DNA from: Hydractinia symbiolongicarpus
Lineage: Eukaryota; Cnidaria; Hydrozoa; Anthoathecata; Hydractiniidae
Reading direction: 5' to 3'
Length of the DNA stretch: 64,000 bases
Assembly (NCBI RefSeq): GCF_029227915.1
Contig: NC_079875.1
Span: 22,997,001-23,061,000 of the forward strand
A program made the translations under genes and the position numbers. Below the pieces are notes generated by a model, which was given only the letters and a program-made list of their open reading frames with translations, was not told the DNA's origin and made no database searches. Shown here one piece after another: positions 53,401 through 63,110 of this stretch; position 1 is the stretch's first letter; each line of letters begins with the position of its first letter.

Positions 53401-56400
53401 CTAGACCGATGGTAATCTTTGCAGGCAGGTGGAAACACATTAGTTACGTGTAAGATCTTTTTAGACGGCAAATAACCATATTACAAGGTTTGGTGGCCTT
53501 TGCCCGTAATTGAAAATGTTCTAAGGCCATGATATTAAGGAAAATGGTTTGAGACGTCAAAGTCCATTGAGAGTGGAAGGACTAGACCGATGATAACTTC
53601 CTTAAGGACGTAGAACCGCGTGAATTACTTCTAAGGCTGTTATTAGGCTGCAAAAGGCCATATTACCGCTTTTACAACCCTTTTTTCCCGTGGTTGACAG
53701 TCCTCTGTAGTTGTGTCGTCAAGGAAAACGACTAGGAACGCCGTTGTCCGTTGAGAGCGGAAGGACTAGAGCAATCGTAACTTACCTAGACACGTGGAAA
53801 CATATGAGTGACGTGTAAGACCTTTATTTAACGGCAAAAGCTCATATTCCAATTTTAAAGGCCTGCCTACGTAATTGAGAGTGTTTTAAAGCTATGGCGA
53901 CAATGAAAACGTCTTGGGACGTTGTAAGCTATTAAGTGGGGAAGGACTAGACCGATGGTAATCTTTGCAGGCAGGTGGAAACACATTACTTACGTGTAAG
54001 ATCTTTTTAGACGGCAAACAGTCATATTACAAGGTTTGGAGGCGTGTGCCCGTAACTGACAATGTTCTAAAGCCGTGACGTTAAGGAAAACGGCTTGAGA
54101 CGTCAAAGTCCATTGAGAGTGGAAGGACTAGACCGATGATAACTTCCTTAAGGACGTAGAAACGCGTGAATTATTTCTAAGGCTGTTAGTAGGCTGCAAA
54201 AGGCCATATTACAAGGTTTTACAGCCCTTTGCCCGTGGTTGACAGTCTTCTGTAGTTGTGTCGTCAAGGAAAACGACTTGGAACGCCGTTGTGTATTGAA
54301 AGTGGAAGGACTAGAGCAATCATAACTTACCTAGGCACGTGGAAACATATAAGTGACGTGTAAGACCTTTATTAGGCGGCAAAAGCTCATATTACAAGTT
54401 TAAAGGCCTGCCTACGTAATTGAGAGTGTCTTAAAGCTATGGCGACAATGAAAACGACTTAGAACGTTGTAAGCTATTAAGAGTGGAAGGACTAGACCGA
54501 TGGTAATCTTTGCAGGCAGGTGGAAACACATTAGTTACGTGTAAGATCTTTTTAGACGGCAAACAGCCATATTACAAGGTTTGGTGGCCTTTGCCCGTAA
54601 TTGAAAATGTTCTAAGCCCATGATATTAAGGAAAATGGTTTGAGACGTCAAAGTCCATTGAGAGTGGAAGGACTAGACCGACGATAACTTCCTTAAGGAC
54701 GTAGAACCGCGTGAATTACTTCTAAGGCTGTTATTAGGCTGCAAAAGGCCATATTACCGCTTTTACAACCCTTTTTTCCCTTGGTTGACAGTCCTCTGTA
54801 GTTGTGTCGTCAAGGAAAACGACTTGGAACGCCGTTGTCCGTTGAGAGCGGAAGGACTAGAGCAATCGTAACTTACCTAGGCACGTGGAAACATATGAGT
54901 GACGTGTAAGACCTTTATTAGGCGGCAAAAGCTCATATTCCAAGTTTAAAGCCTGCCTACGTAATTGAGAGTGTTTTAAAGCTATGGCGACAATGAAAAC
55001 GACTTAGAACGTTGTAAGCTATTAAGAGTGGAAGGACTAGACCGATGGTAATCTTTGCAGGCAGGTGGAAACACATTAGTTACGTGTAAGATATTTTTAG
55101 ACGGCAAATAGCCATATTACAAGGTTTGGTGGCCTTTGCTAGTAATTGACAATGTTCTAAGGCCGTGATATTAAGGAAAACGGTTTCATACGTCAAAGTT
55201 CATTGAGAGTGGAAGGACTAGACCGATGATAACTTCCTTAAGGACGTAGAACCGCGTGAATTACTTCTAAGGCTGTTATTAGGCTGCAAAGGGCCATATT
55301 ACCGCTTTTACAACCCTTTTTTCACGTGGTTGACAGTCCTCTGTAGTTGTGTCGTCAAGGAAAACGACTAGGAACGCCGTTGTCCGTTGAGAGCGGAAGG
55401 ACTAGAGCAATCGTAACTTACCTAGGCACGTGGAAACACATGAGTGACGTGTAAGACCTTTATTAGGCGGCAAAAGCTCATATTCCAAGTTTAAAGGCCT
55501 GCCTACGTAATTGAGAGTGTCTTAAAGCTATGGCGACAATGAAAACGACTTAGAACGTTGTAAGCTATTAAGAGTGGAAGGACTAGACCAATGGTAATCT
55601 TTGCAGGCAGGTGGAAACACATTAGTTACGTGTAAGATCTTTTTAGACGGCAAACAGCCATATTACAAGGTTTGGTGGCCTTTGCCCGTAATTGACAATG
55701 TTCTAAGGCCGTGATATTAAGGAAAATGGTTTTAGACGTCAAAGTCCATTGAGAGTGGAAGGACTAGACCGATGATAACTTCCTTAAGGACGTAGAACCG
55801 CGTGATTTACTTCTAAGGCTGTTATTAGGCTGCAAAAGGCCATATTACCGCTTTTACAACCCTTTTTTCCCGTGGTTGACAGTCTTCTGTAGTTCTGTCG
55901 TCAAGGAAAACGACTTGGAACGCCGTAGTCCATTGAGAGTGGAAGGACTAGAGCAATCGTAACTTACCTAGGCACGTGGAAACATATGAGTGACGTGTAA
56001 GACCTTTATTAGGCGGCAAAAGCTCATATTCCAAGTTTAAAGGCCTGCCTACGTAATTGAGAGTGTTTTAAAGCTATGGCGACAATAAAAACGACTTAGA
56101 ACGTTGTAAGCTATTAAGTGTGGAAGGACTAGACCGATGGTAATCTTTGCAGGCAGGTGGAAACACATTAGTTACGTGTAAGATCTTTTTAGACGGCAAA
56201 TAACCATATTACAAGGTTTGGTGGCCTTTGCCCGTAATTGAAAATGTTCTAAGGCCATGATATTAAGGAAAATGGTTTGAGACGTCAAAGTCCATTGAGA
56301 GTGGAAGGACTAGACCGATGATAACTTCCTTAAGGACGTAGAACCGCGTGAATTACTTCTAAGGCTGTTATTAGGCTGCAAAAGGCCATATTACCGCTTT

Positions 56401-58160
56401 TACAACCCTTTTTTCCCGTGGTTGACAGTCCTCTGTAGTTGTGTCGTCAAGGAAAACGACTAGGAACGCCGTTGTCCGTTGAGAGCGGAAGGACTAGAGC
56501 AATCGTAACTTACCTAGGCACGTGGAAACATATGAGTGACGTGTAAGACCTTTATTAAACGGCAAAAGCTCATATTCCAATTTTAAAGGCCTGCCTACGT
56601 AATTGAGAGTGTTTTAAAGCTATGGCGACAATGAGAACGTCTTGGGACGTTGTAAGCTATTAAGTGTGGAAGGACTAGACCGATGGTAATCTTTGCAGGC
56701 AGGTGGAAACACATTACTTACGTGTAAGATCTTTTTAGACGGCAAACAGTCATATTACAAGGTTTGGAGGCGTGTGCCCGTAACTGACAATGTTCTAAAG
56801 CCGTGACGTTAAGGAAAACGGCTTGAGACGTCAAAGTCCATTGAGAGTGGAAGGACTAGACCGATGATAACTTCCTTAAGGACGTAGAAACGCGTGAATT
56901 ATTTCTAAGGCTGTTAGTAGGCTGCAAAAGGCCATATTACAAGGTTTTACAGCCCTTTGCCCGTGGTTGACAGTCTTCTGTAGTTCTGTCGTCAAGGAAA
57001 ACGACTTGGAACGCCGTTGTCCGTTGAGAGCGGAAGGACTAGAGCAATCGTAACTTACCTAGGCACGTGGAAACATATAAGTGACGTGTAAGACCTTTAT
57101 TAGGCGGCAAAAGCTCATATTACAAGTTTAAAGGCCTGCCTACGTAATTGAGAGTGTCTTAAAGCTATGGTGACAATGAAAACGACTTAGAACGTTGTAA
57201 GCTATTAAGAGTGGAAGGACTAGACCGATGGTAATCTTTGCAGGCAGGTGGAAACACATTAGTTACGTGTAAGATCTTTTTAGACGGCAAACAGCCATAT
57301 TACAAGGTTTGGTGGCCTTTGCCCGTAATTGAAAATGTTCTAAGGCCATGATATTAAGGAAAATGGTTTGAGACGTCAAAGTCCATTGAGAGTGGAAGGA
57401 CTAGACCGACGATAACTTCCTTAAGGACGTAGAACCGCGTGAATTACTTCTAAGGCTGCTATTAGGCTGCAAAAGGCCATATTACCGCTTTTACAACCCT
57501 TTTTTCCCGTGGTTGACAGTCCTCTGTAGTTGTGTCGTCAAGGAAAACGACTTGGAACGCCGTTGTCCGTTGAGAGCGGAAGGACTAGAGCAATCGTAAC
57601 TTACCTAGGCACGTGGAAACATATGAGTGACGTGTAAGACCTTTATTATGCGGCAAAAGGTGAGATTCCAAGTTTAAAGGCCTGCCTACGAATCTGAGAG
57701 TGTTTTAAAGCTATGGCGACAATGAAAACGACTTAGAACGTTGTAAGCTATTAAGAGTGGAAGGACTAGACCGATGGTAGTCTTTGCAGGCATGTGGAAA
57801 CAAATGAGTTACGTGTAACATCTTTCTTGACGGCAAACAGCCATATTACAAGGTTTGGGGGCCTGTGCCGGTAATTGAAATGTTGTAAGGCCGTGATATT
57901 AAGGAAAAAGGCTTGAGACGTCAAAGTTCATTGAGAGTGGAAGGACTAGACCGATGATAACTTCCTTAAGGACGTAGAACCGCGTGAATTACTTCTAAGG
58001 CTGTTATTAGGCTGCAAAAGGCCATATTACCGCTTTTACAACCCTTTTTTCCCGTGGTTGACAGTCTTCTGTAGTTCTGTCGTCAAGGAAAACGACTTGG
58101 AACGCCGTAGTCCATTGAGAGTCGAAGGACTAGTGCAATCGTAACTTACCTAGGCACGTG
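44441..58160 (+). repeat. Mosaic segment copying ~20.3-33.5 kb
   Basis: Second copy of S1 plus S2. It has one extra 544-bp triad (tgggagtgg at 46,691, 47,235 and 47,779 against only 22,570 and 23,114), loses one triad by about 50.0 kb, and gains another at about 50.6-51.3 kb. The S2 half keeps a constant 24,667-bp offset. Scattered substitutions (for example atcataac near 54,320) show that it is not an exact assembly copy. Confidence 0.82.
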
Positions 58161-58350
58161 GAAACATATGAGTGACGTGTAAGACCTTTATTAGGCGGCA
58201 AAAGCTCATATTCCAAGTTTAAAGGCCTGCCTACGTAATTGAGAGTGTTTTAAAGCTATGGCGACAATGAAACGTCTTGGGACGTTGTAAACTATTAAGT
58301 GTGGAAGGACTAGACCGATGGTAATCTTTGCAGGCAGGTGGAAACACATT

Positions 58351-58440
58351 ACTTACGTGTAAGATCTTTTTAGACGGCAAACAGTCATATTACAAACTTA
58401 CGTGTAAGATCTTTTTAGACGGCAAACAGTCATGTTACAA
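58351..58440 (+). repeat. 45-bp tandem duplication inside a monomer
   Basis: The stretch beginning acttacgtgtaagatc and ending gtcatattacaa is duplicated directly (58,351-58,395 and 58,396-58,440). The second copy has one substitution (catgttac). It spans the B/C monomer boundary and is the only such sub-monomer duplication I noticed. Confidence 0.88.
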
Positions 58441-60960
58441 GGTTTGGAAGCCTGTGCCTGTAACTGACAATGTTCTAAGGCCGTGACGTTAAGGAAAACG
58501 GCTTGAGACGTCAAAGTTCATTGAGAGTGGAAGGACTAGACCGATGATAACTTCCTTAAGGACGTAGAACCGCGTGAATTACTTCTAAGGCTGTTATTAG
58601 GCTGCAAGAGGCCATATTACCGCTTTTACAGCCCTTTGCCCGTGGTTGACAGTCTTCTGTAGTTCTGTCGTCAAGGAAAACGACTTGGAACGCCGTAGTC
58701 CATTGAGAGTGGAAGGACTAGTGCAATCGTAAGTTACCTAGGCACGTGGAAACATATGAGTGACGTGTAAGACCTTTATTAGGCGGCAAAAGCTCATATT
58801 CCAAGTTTAAAGGCCTGCCTACGAAATTGAGAGTGTTTTAAAGCTATGGCGACAATAAAAACGACTTAGAACGTTGTAAGCTATTAAGAGTGGAAGGACT
58901 AGACCGATGGTAGTCTTTGCAGGCATGTGGAAACAAATGAGTTACGTGTAACATCTTTCTTGACGGCAAACAGCCATATTACAAGGTTTTGGGGCCTGTG
59001 CCCGTAATTGAAATGTTGTAAGGCCGTGATATTAAGGAAAAAGGCTTGAGACGTCAAAGTCCATTAAGAGTGGAAGGACTAGACCGATGATAATTTCCTT
59101 AAGGACGTAGAACCGCGTGAATTACTTCTAAGGCTGCTTTTAGGCTGCAAAAGGCCTTATTACCGCTTTTACAACCCTTTGCCCGTGGTTGACAGTCTTC
59201 TGTAGTTATGTCGTCAAGGAAGACGACTTGGAACGCCGTAGTCCATTGAGAGTGGAAGGACTAGAGCAATCGTAACTTACCTAGGCACGTGGAAACATAT
59301 GAGTGACGTGTAAGACCTTTATTAGGCGGCAAAAGGTCAGATTCCAAGTTTAAAGGCCTGCCTACGAAATTGAGAGTGTTTTAAAGCTATGGCGAGAATG
59401 AAAACGACTTACAACGTTGTAAGCTATTAAGAGTGAAAGGACTAGACCGATGGTAATCCTTGCAGGCAGGTGGAAACACATTACTTACGTGTAAGATCTT
59501 TTTAGACGGCAAACAGTCATATTACAAGGTTTGGAAGCCTGTGCCCGTAACTGACAATGTTCTAAGGCCGTGACGTTAAGGAAAACGGCTTGAAACGTCA
59601 AAGTCCATTGAGAGTGGAAGGACTAGACCGATGATAACTTCCTTAAGGACGTAGAACCGCGTGAATTACTTCTAAGGCTGTTATTAGGCTGCAAAAGGCC
59701 ATATTACCGCTTTTACAGCCCTTTGCCCGTGGTTGACAGTCTTCTGTAGTTCTGTCGTAAAGGAAAACGACTTGGAACGCCGTTCTCTATTGAGAGCGGA
59801 AGGACTAGAGCAATCGTAACTTACCTAAGCACGTGGAAACATATGAGTGACGTGTAAGACCTTTATTAGGCGGCAGAAGGTCATATTCCAAGTTTAAAGC
59901 CTGCCTACGTAATTGAGAGTGTTTTAAAGCTATGGCAACAATTAAAACGACTTGGGGCGTTGTAAGCTATTAAGAGTGGAAGGACTAGACCGATGGTAAT
60001 CTTTGCAGTCAGGTGGAAACACATGAGTTACGGGTAAGATGTTTTTAGACGGAAAACAGCCATATTACAAGGTTTGGGGGCCTATGCCCGTAATTGACAA
60101 TGTTCTAAGGCCGTGACGTTAAGGAAAACGGCTTGAGACGTCAAAGTCCATTGAGAGTGGAAGGACTAGACCGATAATAACTTGCTTAAGGATTTAGAAC
60201 CGCGTGAATTACTTCTAAGGCTGTTATTAGGCTGCAAAACGCCATATTACCGCTTTAACAGCCCTTTCCCCGTGGTTGACAGTCTTCTATAGTTCTGTCG
60301 TCAAGGAAAACGACTTGGAACGCCGTAGTCCATTGAGAGCGGAAGGACTAGACCAATTGTAACTTACCTAGGCACGTGGAAAGATATGAGTGACGTGTAA
60401 GACCTTTATTAGGCGGCAAAAGGTGAGATTCCAAGTTTAAAGGCCTGCCTACGAAATTGAGAGTGTTTTAAAGCTATGGCGACAATGAAAACGACTTAGA
60501 ACGTTGTAAGCTATTAAGAGTGGAAGGACTAGACCGATGGTAGTCTTTGCAGGCATGTGGAAACAAATGAGTTACGTGTAACATCTTTCTAGACGGCAAA
60601 CAGCCATATTACAAGGTTTGGAGGCCTGTGCCCGTAATTGACAATGTTCTAAGTCCGTGACGTTAAGGCAACCGGCTTGGGACGTCAAAGTCCATTGAGA
60701 ATGGTAGGACTTGACCAATGATAACTTCCTTTAAGGACGTAGAACCGCGTGAATTACTTTTAAGGTTGTTATTACGCTGCAAAAGGCCATATTACCGCTT
60801 TTACAGCCCTTTGCCCGTGGTTGACAGTCTTCTGTAGTTCTGTCGTCAAGGAAAACGACTTGGAACCCCGTAGTCCATTGAGAGCGGAAGGATTAGAGCA
60901 ATCATAACTTGCCTAAGCACGTGGAACCACGCGATTTACGTGTAAGGCTTTTATTAGGCG

Positions 60961-61322
60961 GCAAAAGGTGAGATTATAGCCTTTAGAACCCTGCGCACGT
61001 ACTAAGCGGTGTTCTAAGGCCATGTGGTAAAAGAATACAGCATGGGACGACGTAGTCTTTTGATAGTGGAAGAGCTAGACCAATGACAACTTACCTGGGC
61101 GCGTGGTATCCCGGGATTTACGTGTAAGTTGTTAATTTGACTGCAAAAGTAGGTTACGGTGTTTAGAGGCCGCTATTCGTAGTTGACAGTGTTTTAAAGC
61201 TATGGCGTCAAGAAAAAGGACTTGGGACGTCGTAGTGCATTGACAGCGGATAGACTAGACCGATTATAACTTGCCTAAGGACGTGGAACCACGTGAATTA
61301 CTTGTAAGGCTGTTATTAGGCT
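60961..61322 (+). repeat. Two strongly diverged satellite monomers
   Basis: Monomers of 182 bp (60,961-61,142) and 180 bp (61,143-61,322) keep the monomer framework (gcaaaag start, a version of the box as ggaagagctagacc or ggatagactagacc, ending ttaggctg or similar). They fit none of A, B or C well. They may be relics of the pre-HOR monomer population. A more regular A and a truncated B follow. Confidence 0.8.
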
Positions 61323-61627
61323 GCAAAAGGCCATATTACCGCTTTTACAGCAATTTGCCCGTGGTTGACAGTCTTCTGCAGTTCTGTCGGCAAGGAAAAC
61401 GACTTGGAACGCCGTTGTCTATTGAGAGCGGAAGGACTAGAGCAATCGTAACTTGCTTAGGCTTGTGGAAGCATATGTAAGACGTGTAAGACCTTTATTA
61501 GGCGGCAAAAGCTCATATTCCAAGTTTAAAGGCCTGCCTACGTAATTGAGAGTGTTTTAAAGCTATGGCGACAATGAAAACGACTTGGGACGTTGTAAGC
61601 TATTAAGTGTGGAAGGACTAGACCGAT

Positions 61628-62599
61628 GTACAAAACATCAGCGACTACAATGTACTCGCTACCTACAGAGACCTCTGGCTTGGCCAATTTGGCCGCGAGA
61701 ACAACCTAATTCTAGAGGTCATCAACCCTAATGACGGTACCATCAGGGCTCTGCAAGTCAAAGCCAGCGACCATGTGGGAAATGACGAAGAAAAGGCGAT
61801 CGTGGCAGCGTATGGCAATACCTTTGCTATCCCCCTCGGCAAGATGTTCAAACTCACCAGTGACTTGCCCTTCTATCAAGCAGGGCTATGTGACAGGTTA
61901 CAGTTTGTACTGCACTTCGCACAGCACAGCGATGTGATCAAAGATGGAAGCACGGCAGCCTCTGGAAGCACGGCAGTCAAACCAGCCGATAGCGCGTATA
62001 AGACCACAAATATCGCGCTCGAATTCGACAAGGTAAACCACGAGGGTCTCGCGAGTGCTATGATGTCTCGTTACAGCCGTCTTGCGCTACCGTACGAACA
62101 GGTACTTCGCAGCAAGGTGGTCACCATGAAAAAGGCTGATACGAGCTATAACCTCCAGATCGACACTACTGTTGTCCTACTGTTGTTCGTAGATCCGGGC
62201 AAAGTGAAGGCTTACGCTGGTGCTAACGAGGTCTTCTACAACCCCAAGATTGAGAAAATCTCGATCACTGTCAAGGGTGAGCCTAATGAACTGTATAGGC
62301 ACGCCATGCTACCCAAGGACCATCTCAAGCAAGTCGTTGAACTCTTCGGTAGCCACGACTCGGAGGTGACCATCAGACAGTTCTTCACGGAAAGATACGC
62401 CCTGTTTGTGGACTTCCGTGCGACACCCGATCACAGCCTCCACGGTGGTGGGAGACCTCTACAGAGGTTTTCGGACGGTATAACCCTGCACATGAGCAAG
62501 AAAGCCGATGGGAGAGGGGATATCCGCTGTTACGTGTACTTGCGGCAAGACGCGCAGTTGAACATCTTGGATGGCAAATTTCACAGTGTGGAGTACTAG
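61628..62599 (+). CDS. Major capsid protein-like, 5'-truncated (Polinton/adintovirus-like)
   Basis: An uninterrupted frame of 323 codons runs from the satellite junction to TAG at 62,597-62,599. It has no credible start: the frame is open back into the satellite (stop at 61,619), so the amino end is missing. The GTG at 61,775 is not a eukaryotic start. The product lacks obvious membrane segments and has alternating beta-rich stretches. Recognisable parts are a TTNIALEFDKV segment, a VLLLFVDP strand, FYNPKIEKISITVKGEPN, RYALFVDFRATPD, LHGGGR (62,438-62,455) followed by DGITLHMSKKAD, and a DAQLNILDGKFHSVEY end. I recognise this combination from capsid-type proteins of Polinton-like elements in invertebrates; a database search was not possible. 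It would be the structural shell protein. The loop before VLLLF looks short. An intact frame beside decayed neighbours suggests recent truncation. Confidence 0.75.
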   Translation, partial: VQNISDYNVLATYRDLWLGQFGRENNLILEVINPNDGTIRALQVKASDHVGNDEEKAIVAAYGNTFAIPLGKMFKLTSDLPFYQAGLCDRLQFVLHFAQHSDVIKDGSTAASGSTAVKPADSAYKTTNIALEFDKVNHEGLASAMMSRYSRLALPYEQVLRSKVVTMKKADTSYNLQIDTTVVLLLFVDPGKVKAYAGANEVFYNPKIEKISITVKGEPNELYRHAMLPKDHLKQVVELFGSHDSEVTIRQFFTERYALFVDFRATPDHSLHGGGRPLQRFSDGITLHMSKKADGRGDIRCYVYLRQDAQLNILDGKFHSVEY

Positions 62600-62607
62600 A
62601 CCAGTGA

Positions 62608-63108
62608 AAACATGCTTTGGTAGGCCTGAGGTCTACCAAAAGATGGAAAAAATGCACGAAATGTAAGCACCAACTACCACTAGACAATTTAAAGGTGATC
62701 CAACCCAATGGGCAACGAACGAAAATGCATCAAATGCCTAGATGGTCATAAGGCGACACAGGAACATAAAAAACGGAGACGCCATTGCAAAGATTTCGGT
62801 TTCCCTGCTTATCTCTATCAGCTTATTCTAGTTAGGATTTGAGATGCTCTAAATCATGATAGAGAAATAGCCTCTACCGAATACCTAGGGTGCAATATTG
62901 TCACATTCATGAAGCACAATTCAGAGATGGGATGAATTTGGGGAATAGAGGTCAGTGGCAGTTTGACCACAAAATTCCACTTAAATATAGGGAAAATGGT
63001 GATGCTCCCAGCGATGAAGTAAAAATAGCAAGACTGCACTATACAAATATGCAGCCTTTGTGGATTGATGCTAATCAAAGTAAAGGCAACCGCTTCATCA
63101 CAGAATAA
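62608..63108 (+). pseudogene. Zinc-finger/HNH endonuclease, decayed
   Basis: Pieces of one protein lie in successive frames. First comes a CTKC pair (62,653-62,664) followed by HQLPLDN. A shift near the A-run at 62,722-62,725 leads to a CIKC pair (62,726-62,737) and a basic RRRHCKDFG segment. An in-frame TGA at 62,840-62,842 interrupts before STEYLGCN. A further shift near 62,905-62,915 leads to the HNH core. That core shows QFDHKIPL (first His of HNH), HYTNMQPL and NQSKGNR, ending at TAA 63,106-63,108. Two CxxC pairs plus a beta-beta-alpha-metal HNH core indicate a DNA-binding nuclease. The likely ATG (62,643) is itself separated from the finger by a six-A run. With at least two frameshifts and a stop, the copy is presumably non-functional, unless some A-run shifts are sequencing errors. 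Confidence 0.7.
62616..62640 (+). terminator. Strong hairpin just after the capsid stop codon
   Basis: The left arm tttggtaggcc (62,616-62,626) pairs with ggtctaccaaa (62,630-62,640) over 11 positions, with one G-T wobble, around a 3-base loop tga. It begins 16 bases after the capsid stop and precedes the zinc-finger segment. Virophages and mimiviruses, relatives of or associates with Polinton-like elements, end transcripts at hairpins. By analogy this could be a 3'-end or polyadenylation signal. The structure is seen directly; the role is inferred. Confidence 0.5.
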
Positions 63109-63110
63109 AC

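Larger units (their letters stand above)
1..61627 (+). repeat. Satellite array, ~181-bp monomers in a 544-bp A-B-C higher-order repeat
   Basis: About 340 monomers follow one another head to tail without interruption or inversion. Three types alternate: A begins gcaaaaggccatatta, B begins gcaaaagctcatattcc, C begins gcaaacagccatatta. Where no small indel intervenes their lengths are 182, 180 and 182 bp, so the regular triad is 544 bp. The types align along their whole length and clearly descend from one monomer, while triads of the same phase are nearly identical in the interior. All six frames are full of stops and no gene is supported anywhere in the array. The monomer length is close to one nucleosome repeat, common for centromeric and pericentromeric satellites. 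A centromeric role is possible, but nothing in the sequence proves it. I do not recognise the satellite family by name. Confidence 0.97.
58161..61627 (+). repeat. Diverged array edge
   Basis: Still A-B-C in order, but with many private substitutions and small indels that are not shared with the interior (for example gcaagaggcc, tttttaggctgc, ttaaggcaaccgg, ctttccccg). No long near-identical copy exists elsewhere in the window. This is the expected appearance of the edge of an array that escapes homogenisation. It ends 123 bp into a B monomer at the join to the element fragment. Confidence 0.85.

Noticed and set aside
61271-61480. 69-codon plus-strand frame at the array edge
   Set aside because: It spans satellite monomers, shares its sequence with non-open monomers elsewhere and has no recognisable protein features.
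1-61627. CRISPR array or other prokaryotic repeat system
   Set aside because: There are no short identical repeats separated by unique spacers; the whole unit is repeated, with related monomers of nucleosomal length.
1-61627. Mammalian-type CENP-B box in the monomers
   Set aside because: I looked for the TTCG-N4-A-N2-CGGG pattern and saw no convincing match in A, B or C.
61480-61720. Terminal inverted repeat or target-site duplication of the element at the junction
   Set aside because: The element is entered inside a coding frame and no inverted or short direct repeat flanks the join; the other end is outside the window.
61775-61777. GTG as the start of the capsid-like protein
   Set aside because: The host is eukaryotic and the same frame is open and protein-like for 49 codons upstream, so the true start is simply missing.
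61731-61937. 68-codon plus-strand frame overlapping the capsid fragment
   Set aside because: It overlaps the much longer capsid-like frame in another frame and shows no family features.
62385-62708. 107-codon minus-strand frame opposite the capsid and nuclease genes, and other minus-strand frames at 61,663-61,857, 62,854-63,120 and 63,171-63,440
   Set aside because: These are antisense shadows of better-supported plus-strand genes with recognisable motifs.
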